From JACQAP01 sp035548375 (GTDB lineage Bacteria > Pseudomonadota > Gammaproteobacteria > Burkholderiales > JACQAP01), in contig DASZTG010000094.1 in NCBI GenBank assembly GCA_035548375.1, positions 62,001 to 126,000 of the forward strand: a DNA stretch of 64,000 bases, in the 5' to 3' direction. Of this stretch, positions 55,539 to 63,635 are shown piece after piece. The notes under the pieces were generated by a model. It was not told the DNA's origin and did no database searches. It saw only the letters and a program-made list of their open reading frames with translations. Both the position numbers and the translations under genes were made by a program. The first letter of the stretch is position 1. Each line of letters begins with the position of its first letter.

Positions 55539-55542
55539 ACAT

Positions 55543-55695
55543 CTCGACGCAAAGGCGCAAAGCACGCAAAGGACGCGAAGAAATGCCAAATCGGAAACAT
55601 AAATGTCGTGTCGATAATGTTGCGCAGACACCAGCAACGTTTTTCTTGTCTGGCGTTTTTGTTTTCCTTTGCGACCTTTGCGCCTTTGCGTCGAG
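55543..55695. repeat. palindromic repeat, family B copy 1
   Basis: About 153 bases between livG and livF. The left arm starts CTCGACGCAAAGGCGCAAAG and runs as loose 8-9-base units of (G)ACGCAAAG; the right arm is its inverted copy ending CCTTTGCGTCGAG-like. Copy 2 at 63461-63618 has the same outer arms and nearly the same size. Confidence 0.82.
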
Positions 55696-55705
55696 GTGTA
55701 AGCAA

Positions 55706-56452
55706 CTAAGCCGTGCCAAGATAAGCCTCCTGCACGGCGCGGCTGGCGCGGATCTGCGCCGGCGGTCCGCTTTCGAGCAAGCGGCCGTTGACCATGACGG
55801 TCAGCGTGTCGGCCAGCGCGAACACCGCGTCCATGTCGTGCTCGACCAGCAGGATGGCGTGATCCGTTGCAAGGTCTTTCAACAACGCGAGGATGCCGAC
55901 GGCTTCCGCGTGCCCCATGCCGGCAAGCGGCTCGTCGAGCAGCAGCACGCGCGGGCGAGTTGCCAGCACCATCGCGATCTCGACCTGGCGGCGTTCGCCG
56001 TGCGACAGATCGGCGACCCTGGCGTCGGCGCGACCGGCCATGCCGACGCGGCCCAGCGCGTCCATCGCGGCGGCATCGACTTGCGGTCGCGAGGCCTGCG
56101 GTCGAAACAGGTGCGCGATCCCACGCAATCGTGACTGCGCCGCGAGCCTGCAGTTCTCGCGCGCCGAGAGCGGGAGGAACAGGTTGATCTTCTGGTAGCT
56201 GCGCGCGATGCCGAGCTGCGACACGCGGTGCGCGGGCAGGCCGGTGATTTCGTGGCCGTCGAACCAGACCTCGCCACCGTCCGCCGGCAATTCGCCGGAG
56301 AGCAAATTGATGAGCGTGCTTTTGCCGGCGCCGTTCGGTCCGATGACCGCGTGTACTTTTCCGGTTTCGCAGGCGAGCGACACGCCGTCGACGGCGGCAA
56401 GACCGCCGAAACTGCGCGAGAGTTCCAGCGCGTGCAGAAGCGCTTCAGGCAT
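55706..56452 (-). CDS. livG: branched-chain-type ABC transporter ATPase (LivG)
   Basis: A 248-residue ATPase of the LivG group: Walker A GPNGAGKST, GIARSYQKINLFLPLSARENC around the Q-loop, signature LSHGERRQVEIAMVLA (LSHG in place of LSGG, common in this group), Walker B VLLLDEPLAGMG and H-loop LLVEHDMDAVF. It energises transport through LivH and LivM. Its ATG at 56452 overlaps the livM stop by eight bases. The family B repeat separates it from livF. Confidence 0.92.
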   Translation of the reverse strand: MPEALLHALELSRSFGGLAAVDGVSLACETGKVHAVIGPNGAGKSTLINLLSGELPADGGEVWFDGHEITGLPAHRVSQLGIARSYQKINLFLPLSARENCRLAAQSRLRGIAHLFRPQASRPQVDAAAMDALGRVGMAGRADARVADLSHGERRQVEIAMVLATRPRVLLLDEPLAGMGHAEAVGILALLKDLATDHAILLVEHDMDAVFALADTLTVMVNGRLLESGPPAQIRASRAVQEAYLGTA

Positions 56453-57407
56453 CGCGCGTCACCCTGACGATGCCCTTCGGCAGCCAAAGCGCGACCAGCA
56501 CGATGACGATACCGAGCGTCAGTTGCCAGTGTTTACCCGCGTCGAAGCCGGCGGTTGCCGGGAGCGACTGCAGGCCGAGCTCGAGCAGCAGCAAGGCGGC
56601 CGCGCCGATCACCGGACCGGCGTGCGTGCTCATGCCGCCGAACAGGACCATCACCAGCACCGCGCCGGACAAGTGCCAGCCGACCATGTCGGGATTGACC
56701 ACGCCGAACTGCGCCGCGCCGAGAAAGCCCGCCAGGCCGGCGAGCATTCCCGCGATCGCGAACGCCGCCAGCTTGTGCCGGAACGTCGCGAAGCCGAGCG
56801 AGCGCATGCGCGGCTCATTGAGCCGAATGCCTTCGAGGACGCGGCCGAACATCGACGCCCGCAACCGCGCGAGCATGCCAAACGCCAGCACGAACAATGC
56901 GAGCACCACGAAATAAAAGTGGCTGAACTTCTCGAGGTCGAAGGGCCGCCAGCCGAACAGCGCCGCGTCCGGACGCATGTTGATGTACATGCCGTCGGAC
57001 CCGCCGGCGATGGACGTGTCGTGCAGCAGGAAAACAAGCATTTGCGAGAACGCCAGCGTGGCCATGATGAAGAAGATGCCGCCGGTGCGCAGAACCAGGG
57101 CACCGATCACCAGCGCCAGGGCGCCGGCAACGAGCATGCAAACCGGCAGGCTCCACCAGAAATTCGCCGCGGCGTATTGCGGGGACAGCAACGCCAGCGC
57201 ATAGGCGCCCGTGCCATAGAAAGCCGCATGCCCGAGGCTGACGAGGCCGGCCTGGCCGACCAGCAGGTTCAGGCTCATGGCGAAGATCGCCATGATGAGC
57301 ACGCGGGTCGCGAACTGCACGGTGAATTTCTCGGCGAGGAAGGGCAACGCGGCCAGCACGACGATCACTGCGACAGCCACGATCCACGCAACCCGGGTAC
57401 GCGTCAT
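56445..57407 (-). CDS. livM: branched-chain-type ABC transporter permease (LivM)
   Basis: A 320-residue inner-membrane permease with about nine hydrophobic segments and the LivM pattern NLLVGQAGLVSLGHAAFYGTGAY near residue 50 (split: LVGQAGLVSLGHAAF) and GSDGMYINMRP before the cytoplasmic coupling segment (LEGIRLNEPRMRSLGF). The ATG at 57407 overlaps the livH stop by ATGA. A much longer frame that extends upstream is an overlap with livH and is not the gene. Confidence 0.91.
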   Translation of the reverse strand: MTRTRVAWIVAVAVIVVLAALPFLAEKFTVQFATRVLIMAIFAMSLNLLVGQAGLVSLGHAAFYGTGAYALALLSPQYAAANFWWSLPVCMLVAGALALVIGALVLRTGGIFFIMATLAFSQMLVFLLHDTSIAGGSDGMYINMRPDAALFGWRPFDLEKFSHFYFVVLALFVLAFGMLARLRASMFGRVLEGIRLNEPRMRSLGFATFRHKLAAFAIAGMLAGLAGFLGAAQFGVVNPDMVGWHLSGAVLVMVLFGGMSTHAGPVIGAAALLLLELGLQSLPATAGFDAGKHWQLTLGIVIVLVALWLPKGIVRVTRDA

Positions 57408-58303
57408 GCACGTTTTTCCGCGAACAGGCCGGCGGGCCGCCACAGCAACACGATCGCCATCAGCACGTAGACGCTCATGCCCGCCAGTTCGGGCAGCAAA
57501 TGCACGCTGCCGATTTTCCACTCGACGACCTTGCCGAAGGTGTCTACCAGCCCGATCAGCAGCGCGGCGACGAGCGCACCCTTCACGGACCCCAGGCCGC
57601 CGATCACGACCACCACGAAGCTCAGGATCAGGACCTGGTTGCCCATGCCCGGAAATACCGTCGACGCGGGCGCGGCAACCATGCCCGCGAATGCCGCGAG
57701 TGCCACTCCAAGCGCGAACACGAAGCGATAGAGCAGGTCGACGTCGATCCCGAGCGACTGCACCATCTCGCGATTCGTGGCGCCGGCGCGCACCGTCATG
57801 CCCAGCCGCGTGTGGCGAATCAATCCATACAGCAGCGCGGCAACGACCAGGCAGGCCGCGGAAATACCGAGCCGATAGACCGGATACGAAAGCGTGTCCG
57901 TCAAGGCAATGGAACCGGCCAGCAGGTCCGGCACCGGAACCGAGTGGACTTCGTCGCCCCACAGGATGCTGCGCGTTTCCTCTACGATCAGGATGAGCCC
58001 GTAGGTCAGCAGCACTTGCTGCAAATGATCGAGGCGATAAACGCGGCGGATCAGCAGCCATTCCAGCAGCAGGCCGAGCACGAGCGACAACACGATGCCC
58101 GCGGGGATCGCAAGCCACAGGCTGCCCAGCCGTATCGACAACGACCACGCCAGGTAGGCGCCGACCATGTAGAAGGCGCCGTGCGCGAGGTTGATGATGC
58201 CCATGATGCCGAACACCAGGGTCAGGCCGGCCGCGATCAGGAACAGCAGCAGGCCGTACTGGACGGCGTTCAGCAACTGGATGGCGAAGGTGGCGAGGTC
58301 CAT
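57404..58303 (-). CDS. livH: branched-chain-type ABC transporter permease (LivH)
   Basis: A 299-residue permease with about eight hydrophobic segments. GLTLVFGIMGIINLAHGAFYM in the first third (key part MGIINLAHG) and VRAGATNREMVQSLGIDVD, the coupling loop, are LivH signatures; GGLGSVKGALVAALLIG follows. It pairs with LivM. There is no strong ribosome binding site at 58303. The family A repeat lies between it and the binding-protein gene. Confidence 0.91.
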   Translation of the reverse strand: MDLATFAIQLLNAVQYGLLLFLIAAGLTLVFGIMGIINLAHGAFYMVGAYLAWSLSIRLGSLWLAIPAGIVLSLVLGLLLEWLLIRRVYRLDHLQQVLLTYGLILIVEETRSILWGDEVHSVPVPDLLAGSIALTDTLSYPVYRLGISAACLVVAALLYGLIRHTRLGMTVRAGATNREMVQSLGIDVDLLYRFVFALGVALAAFAGMVAAPASTVFPGMGNQVLILSFVVVVIGGLGSVKGALVAALLIGLVDTFGKVVEWKIGSVHLLPELAGMSVYVLMAIVLLWRPAGLFAEKRA

Positions 58304-58309
58304 GAAGCC

Positions 58310-58482
58310 GAAGGCGTGAATAAGTGAAGGGATAAAAGGCGTGAAGGCGTGAATGAGTGAATGTGTGAAGGGTAAAGGCGAAGCGATTTTTTCAGGCTTT
58401 AGGTCCTTACCCTTCCCCCTTCTTCCTTGACCCTTCCCTCTTCACTCCTTCACTCATTCACGCCCTTCACGCCCTTCACGCC
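58310..58482. repeat. palindromic intergenic repeat, family A copy 2
   Basis: Lies between the binding-protein gene and livH. The outer arms, GAAGGCGTGAATGAGTGAA on the left and TTCACTCATTCACGCCCTTC on the right, are inverted copies, with further GTGAAGG-type units outside. The inner GAAGGGTAAAGGCGAA and CTTACCCTTCCCCCTTCT match copy 1. The inner left arm is shorter than in copy 1. Confidence 0.75.
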
Positions 58483-58484
58483 CT

Positions 58485-59678
58485 TCAAATCTTGCATCCC
58501 CGCGCCGGATCCTCCAGCGCCTTCCACGCCGTGGCGATGACCTTGTTGTCGCCCTTCTCGACGCGGCGCAGGTAGATGTCCTGGATCGGGTTGTGGGCCC
58601 TGGACATTTTCCACTGGCCGCGCGGGCTGTCGATGACCGCGGCTTCCATCGCCGCGATCACGGCCTTCTGGTTGCCGATGTCGCCCTTGACCCTCTCGAG
58701 TGCCTGCGCGAGCAGCAAGCCCGTGTCGTAGCCTTGCACCGAATAAACGTCCGGCTCGATCTTGTACGCCTTCGCGTAGGCTGCGCGAAATGCCTTGTTG
58801 CGCGCATTGTCGAGCGAGTCGGCATAGTGCAACGTGGTGAGCAATCCTTCGGCCGCGTCGCCCTGCGCGGCGAGCACGCCCTCGGTCAGGAAGCCCGAGC
58901 CGTAAAGCGGGATCTTGTCCTTGAGCCCTGCCGCGGCGTAATCCTTCACGAACTTCACCGCGCCGCCCCCAGCGAAGAAGCACGCCACCGCGTCCGGCTT
59001 GATCGACGCGATCTCGGTCAGCAAGGCCTGGAACTCGACGTTCGGGAACGGCACGAACAATTCCTTGACGACGGTGCCGCCGGCCGCCGCATAGCCTTCC
59101 TTGAACGACGCGAGCGACTCTTCGCCCGCCGCGTATTTCCAGGTGATGAAGACCGCCTTCTTGTGGCCGCGGTCGACCATGACCTTGCCCAGCGGGTGCA
59201 CCGGCTGCCAGTTCGAGAACGACGTGCGGAATACGTTCGACGTGCACAAGCCACCGGTCGCGGCGTCGGCACCCGCGTTCGGGATCAGCATCAAGGTGCC
59301 GCTTTCGCGCGCGACCTTGAGCATGCCCATGGCGACGCCCGAGTGCACCGAACCCACGAGCACGTCGACCTTGTCGCGGGTGATGAGTCGGTTCGCGTTG
59401 TCGGTGGCCTTAGACGGCTCGGATTCGTCGTCGACCTTGAAGAATTCGATTTCGCGGCCGTAGAGCTTTCCACCAGACTGATCGAGGGCGAGTTTGAGGC
59501 CGTTTTCGATGGAGACGCCAAGCTGAGCATAGGTGCCGGTATACGGCAACATCAGGCCCAGTCGCAGCTTTGCGACCTGTGCCCGGCCGGCCAATGGCCA
59601 CAGGGCCGTGCCGGCGAGCGCGCCGGCGCCAATCAGAAAGTCGCGCCTGGAACCGGATTGCGCATGGCGACGATTCAT
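58485..59678 (-). CDS. periplasmic ligand-binding protein of LivK-like ABC transporter
   Basis: A 397-residue substrate-binding protein. It has a twin-arginine-type signal (GSRRDFLIGAGALAG) cleaved near GRAQ, then a type 1 periplasmic binding fold: RLGLMLPYTGTYAQLG, LALDQSGGKLYGREIEF, VLVGSVHSGVAMGML, and late DVYSVQGYDTGLLLAQAL. GGGAGGG before the ATG at 59678 fixes the start. It heads the livKHMGF-type operon. The SVHSG and YTGTYAQLG types resemble binding proteins for aromatic acids or amides more than LivK itself; the nearby benzoate-CoA-ligase-like gene supports that reading without proving it. Confidence 0.86.
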   Translation of the reverse strand: MNRRHAQSGSRRDFLIGAGALAGTALWPLAGRAQVAKLRLGLMLPYTGTYAQLGVSIENGLKLALDQSGGKLYGREIEFFKVDDESEPSKATDNANRLITRDKVDVLVGSVHSGVAMGMLKVARESGTLMLIPNAGADAATGGLCTSNVFRTSFSNWQPVHPLGKVMVDRGHKKAVFITWKYAAGEESLASFKEGYAAAGGTVVKELFVPFPNVEFQALLTEIASIKPDAVACFFAGGGAVKFVKDYAAAGLKDKIPLYGSGFLTEGVLAAQGDAAEGLLTTLHYADSLDNARNKAFRAAYAKAYKIEPDVYSVQGYDTGLLLAQALERVKGDIGNQKAVIAAMEAAVIDSPRGQWKMSRAHNPIQDIYLRRVEKGDNKVIATAWKALEDPARGCKI

Positions 59679-59833
59679 CGATCCCTCCCGAACGGTGAAA
59701 TGGGCGAAAGGCCGGTATTGTCCGGGTCCTGCCCGGGCGCGCAACCGTTTTGTAAGACAGACACCGATAGGCACGGCCGCGCGCGGCCCTACAATGGCTC
59801 CGGAGACGAAGCCTCGAAGAAAGCCAGGGTGCG

Positions 59834-61807
59834 ATGACAAGGGGATCACCGCAAGGGGGGCCGGGCTGCCGACCGCTGGTCATGACTGCGCTCGTGGCGG
59901 CGATCGCGGGCGCATTCCCGGGAACGGCTGCCTCCCAGCAGACCGCCGACGAGCTGGCCGACCTGTCGCTGGAACAACTCAGCAACATCGACGTCACTTC
60001 GGTTTCCAAGAAATCCGAGCGCCTGATCGACGCCGCCGCGTCGATATTCGTGATCACGAACGACGACATCCGCCGCTCCGGCGCAAAGTCGCTGGGGGAA
60101 GCGCTGCGGCTCGCGCCCAACCTGCAGGTGGCCCAGACCGGCGCCGACACGTTCGCGATCAGCGCGCGCGGCTTCAACAATTCCAACGCGCTCGCCAACA
60201 AGCTGCTGGTGATGATCGACGGGCGCACGGTCTATTCGCCCGTCTACTCGGGCGTGTTCTGGGACCAGCAGGACGTCATGCTCGAAGACGTCGAGCGCAT
60301 CGAGGTCATCAGCGGCCCGGGCGGCACGCTCTGGGGCGCGAACGCCGTCAACGGCGTCATCAACGTCATCACCAAGCCCGCCAGCGCCACGCAGGGCGGC
60401 CTGATTTCGATGGGCGGCGGCGACAACGCGCAGGGCGGCGCCGTGCGCTATGGCGGCAAGCTCGGCGAGACAGGACACCTGCGCGTGTATGCGAAGGCGA
60501 CGGATTTCAGCAATACGGAGAATGCCGCCGGCACCCCGCTGATGGACGGCTGGGGCATGCAGCAGGGGGGGTTTCGTGCCGACTGGGGCGGCGGCAGCCG
60601 GAACTTCACTTTCCAGGGCGACGCCTATAACGCACGCAGCGACGACCGGCCGGTCGGCGGGCCCATCAAGGTGGAAGGCTTCAACCTGCTGGGGCGCTGG
60701 AACGAGCGCTTCGACTCCGGCTCTGACCTGCAGGTGCAGGCCTACATGGATCGCGCGGACCGCGAGGATCTTGCCGGCTTCCAGGGCGATTCCGACACGT
60801 ACGACATCGAGTTCCAGCACGGCATTCCGCTCGGCTCGCACAAATTCCTGTGGGGCGGCGGCTACCGCAAGGCGAGCGACACGGTGCAGAGCACGACTAT
60901 TCCGGTGCCGCCGATCGCTTTTCTGGTGACGTCGTTCCAGCCCGAAAGCGCGAAGCTCGAATGGGAGAACGTCTTCGTGCAGGATGAGTACAGCCTGACT
61001 TCTGCATTGAAATTCACGCTCGGCATCAAATTCGAACGCAACGACTATACAGGCTGGGAAAACCTGCCAAGCGCGCGCGTAGCCTGGAAACCCGCGGATA
61101 ACCAGTTGGTCTGGGGTGCCGTCTCGCGGGCGGTACGGGCGCCTGCAAGACTGGACAAAGATTTCTCTCTCTCGCTTTCGGTGCCCATCTTTCCGGTACT
61201 CAGCGGACCTGTCATCGTGGGCGGTCCCACTTTCGTCTCCGAAGTCGCGAACGTCAGCGAGATCGGCTACCGATCCCAGGTCTGGAACAAGCTGACGTAC
61301 TCCATATCGACCTTCTACAACGACTACGAAAAATTGCGCAGCGGCGAGATGCCGCCGCCCGCCGCCATGATCCAGAACCGCATCCATGGCCACACTTACG
61401 GCGTTGAAGCCTGGCTCAACCTGCAGGCCACGGAGACATGGAGGCTCAGCGGCGGGCTGATGGAACTGCGCGAGCACCTGAGCGAGGACCCCGGAGTCGT
61501 CGATCCGGACGGTGTGGCCAACCAGGGCAACGATCCGCAACACCAGTGGCTGCTGCGTTCCAGCCTGAACGTCACGTCGCACATCGATTTCGACGTGATG
61601 CTGCGCAGCGTGAGCGGCTTGCCGCAGCCCGAAGTGCCCGGCTACACGGCCGTCGATGCGAGGCTGGCCTGGCGTCCGGGAAGCAACGTCGAACTGTCCG
61701 CCACCGCGCGCAACCTGTTCGATCCCGGCCACGTCGAGTTCGGCGATCCGGCCACCGCGAGCGAGGTCGCGCGCACTTTCTTCGTGAAAGTGGTCATGCG
61801 CTTCTAG
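59834..61807 (+). CDS. TonB-dependent outer-membrane receptor
   Basis: A 657-residue receptor. After a signal (LVMTALVAAIAGAFPGTAAS) and a short linker (LADLSLEQLSNIDVTSVSKK, as in vitamin- or cobalamin-type receptors with that LSLEEL-like start) comes the plug domain (SERLIDAAASIFVITNDDIRR is split: key VITNDDIRRSGA, LRLAPNLQVAQ, ISARGFN, NKLLVMIDGRTVY, ERIEVISGPGGTLWGANAVNGVINVIT), then a beta barrel ending VARTFFVKVVMRF with terminal Phe. It is divergent from the binding-protein gene, with 155 bases between them. The ligand is unknown; it may feed the same substrate to the ABC transporter. Confidence 0.9.
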   Translation: MTRGSPQGGPGCRPLVMTALVAAIAGAFPGTAASQQTADELADLSLEQLSNIDVTSVSKKSERLIDAAASIFVITNDDIRRSGAKSLGEALRLAPNLQVAQTGADTFAISARGFNNSNALANKLLVMIDGRTVYSPVYSGVFWDQQDVMLEDVERIEVISGPGGTLWGANAVNGVINVITKPASATQGGLISMGGGDNAQGGAVRYGGKLGETGHLRVYAKATDFSNTENAAGTPLMDGWGMQQGGFRADWGGGSRNFTFQGDAYNARSDDRPVGGPIKVEGFNLLGRWNERFDSGSDLQVQAYMDRADREDLAGFQGDSDTYDIEFQHGIPLGSHKFLWGGGYRKASDTVQSTTIPVPPIAFLVTSFQPESAKLEWENVFVQDEYSLTSALKFTLGIKFERNDYTGWENLPSARVAWKPADNQLVWGAVSRAVRAPARLDKDFSLSLSVPIFPVLSGPVIVGGPTFVSEVANVSEIGYRSQVWNKLTYSISTFYNDYEKLRSGEMPPPAAMIQNRIHGHTYGVEAWLNLQATETWRLSGGLMELREHLSEDPGVVDPDGVANQGNDPQHQWLLRSSLNVTSHIDFDVMLRSVSGLPQPEVPGYTAVDARLAWRPGSNVELSATARNLFDPGHVEFGDPATASEVARTFFVKVVMRF

Positions 61808-61831
61808 CGAGAAGGCGCCGTCGCGATACAG

Positions 61832-63418
61832 TCAGCGCGATTGCCGCAGCTTGAAGCGCTGGATCTTGCCGGTCGCGGTCTTCGGCAACTCGGGCACGAA
61901 TTCCACCCAGCGCGGATACTTGAACGGCGCGAGCCTGTCCTTCACATGGGCTTTCAGCGCTTCGGCGAACGCTGGTGTCGCGCTCACGCCCGGTTTTGCG
62001 ACGACGAAGGCTTTCGGCTTGACGAGGTCCTGCTCGTCCGCGCAGCCGACGACCGCCGCTTCCAGCACGTCCGCATGCGTCAGCAACGCAGCCTCGACCT
62101 CGAACGGCGAGACGTACATGCCGCTGACCTTGAGCATGTCGTCGGAACGACCGCCGTACGTGTAGTAGCCGTCGGCGTCGCGCGTGTACTTGTCGCCGGC
62201 GCGCGTCCATGGCCCGACGAACGTCGCCAAGGTCTTGTCGCGATTTCCCCAGTAGTGCGTCGCGCTGGTCGGGCCGCGAATCTGCAGCTCGCCGATTTCA
62301 CCAACGGCCACGTCTCGCCCTTGCTCATCCGCGAGGCGAATCTCGTAGCCGGGCACGGGCTTGCCTGTCGTGCCGTAGCGCACCTCGCCGGGTCGGTTCG
62401 AAATGAAGATGTGCAGCATCTCGGTGGAGCCGATGCCATCGAGGATTTCCACGCCGAAATGCGCGGTCCAGCGCCGGCCTAGCTCGGCGGGCAGGGCTTC
62501 TCCTGCGGAAGTGCAGATGCGCAGCGCGACCTCATCCCTGCGCGGAAGGTCGGTACTCGCGAGCAGCGCGCCGAACAGCGTCGGCACGCCGTAGAAAATC
62601 GTCGGCCTGTGCTCCCTTAGTCGCTTGAACACCGCCGCCGGCGTCGGCCGTTCCGCCATCAGCACCGCGGTGGCCCCGACGGCGAGCGGAAACGTCAGCG
62701 CATTGCCCAGGCCGTAGGCGAAGAACAATTTCGCGGACGAGTACACCACGTCGTCTTCGCGAATGCCAAGGACCGGCCTTGCATACAGCTCGGCGGTCTG
62801 CACCAGGCTGGAGTGGACGTGCACCGTGCCCTTCGGCGTGCCGGTCGAGCCCGACGAGTAAAGCCAGAAGCAGGCTTCGTCGCAAGTCGTGGCCGCGGGC
62901 GCAAAGTCGGTCTTCGCGCGCGACATCAGCGCCTGCAGGTGAAGATGGCCCTGCGCATCCTTGCCGGAAACTATGACGTGCCTGAGGTGAGGCAGGTTTC
63001 CCAGAAGCGGCGCAAACACGGGCAGCAGCGATTCGGAAACGACCAGCGCACGCGCGCGGCTGTCCTCGAGCATGAACTTGTAGTCGGCGGTTTTCAGCAG
63101 CGTATTCGCGCACACCGGCACGATGCCCGCCTTGATCGCACCGAGGAACACGGCCGGAAAATCGATGGTGTCGGCGTGGGCGAGCAGGATGCGGCCCTCC
63201 ATTTCAAGGCCGAGAGCCGTAAGCGCATTGGCCGCGCGGTTCACGCGCTCGGCGAGCTCGCCGTAGGTGTAGCGGCCCGCGTCGTCGATGTAAGCGGTCT
63301 TGTTCGCACGCCCCGCCGCGAGGTTGCGCTCGATGAGATCGTGTGCGGCGTTATACGCGCGCGGAATGACGATCCGCGGCGGACTGACGCTGTGATCGGC
63401 TTCGCTGAGTCCCGACAC
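61832..63418 (-). CDS. benzoate-CoA ligase family protein
   Basis: A 528-residue AMP-forming acyl-CoA synthetase that activates a carboxylic acid with ATP and CoA. The P-loop is YSSGSTGTPKG, followed by GVPTLFGALL, the GIGSTEMLHIFISN block, YWGNRDKT, DGYYTYGGRSDDMLKVSGMYVSP (hinge and A8) and the catalytic Lys in PKTATGKIQRF. The SSGSTG, GIGSTEMLHIFISN and RSDDMLKVSG segments match the benzoate-CoA ligase (BadA/BclA) family. A GTG at 63418 with AGGAGG just upstream is chosen; longer frames run into the family B repeat. Box- or bad-pathway genes are not in the window, so benzoate itself is inferred, not shown. It is convergent with the TonB receptor gene. Confidence 0.86.
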   Translation of the reverse strand: MSGLSEADHSVSPPRIVIPRAYNAAHDLIERNLAAGRANKTAYIDDAGRYTYGELAERVNRAANALTALGLEMEGRILLAHADTIDFPAVFLGAIKAGIVPVCANTLLKTADYKFMLEDSRARALVVSESLLPVFAPLLGNLPHLRHVIVSGKDAQGHLHLQALMSRAKTDFAPAATTCDEACFWLYSSGSTGTPKGTVHVHSSLVQTAELYARPVLGIREDDVVYSSAKLFFAYGLGNALTFPLAVGATAVLMAERPTPAAVFKRLREHRPTIFYGVPTLFGALLASTDLPRRDEVALRICTSAGEALPAELGRRWTAHFGVEILDGIGSTEMLHIFISNRPGEVRYGTTGKPVPGYEIRLADEQGRDVAVGEIGELQIRGPTSATHYWGNRDKTLATFVGPWTRAGDKYTRDADGYYTYGGRSDDMLKVSGMYVSPFEVEAALLTHADVLEAAVVGCADEQDLVKPKAFVVAKPGVSATPAFAEALKAHVKDRLAPFKYPRWVEFVPELPKTATGKIQRFKLRQSR

Positions 63419-63460
63419 TTCTCCTCCTTTCGCTATTACCTCTACATCTAAAACCTGCAT

Positions 63461-63618
63461 CTCGACGCAAAGGCGCAAAGGACGCAAAGAACGCGAAGGA
63501 GAACCAAAGGGAAACCACCGACGTTCGTACCGATGGTAGTTCATATTCGCGGCACCAGAAATTTGTTTACTTTTGCCTTTCTTTGCGACCTTCGCGTCCT
63601 TTGCGCCTTTGCGTCGAG
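63461..63618. repeat. palindromic repeat, family B copy 2
   Basis: About 158 bases upstream of the benzoate-CoA-ligase gene and after the flavodoxin stop. The left arm is CTCGACGCAAAGGCGCAAAG then GACGCAAAGAACGCGAAG; the right arm is TTCGCGTCCTTTGCGCC then TTTGCGTCGAG, an inverted copy of about 37 bases. The middle about 80 bases is not shared closely with copy 1. Confidence 0.85.
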
Positions 63619-63635
63619 AATTTGCTTGAGTTGTC

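Noticed and set aside
55541..55705. CRISPR-like short repeats
   Set aside because: The 8-9-base units are contiguous and arranged as inverted arms without spacers of constant length, and no cas genes are present.
56445..58148. 567-codon open frame fusing livM with upstream sequence
   Set aside because: The upstream part overlaps livH in another frame; the ATGA overlap at 57404-57407 gives the normal livM start.
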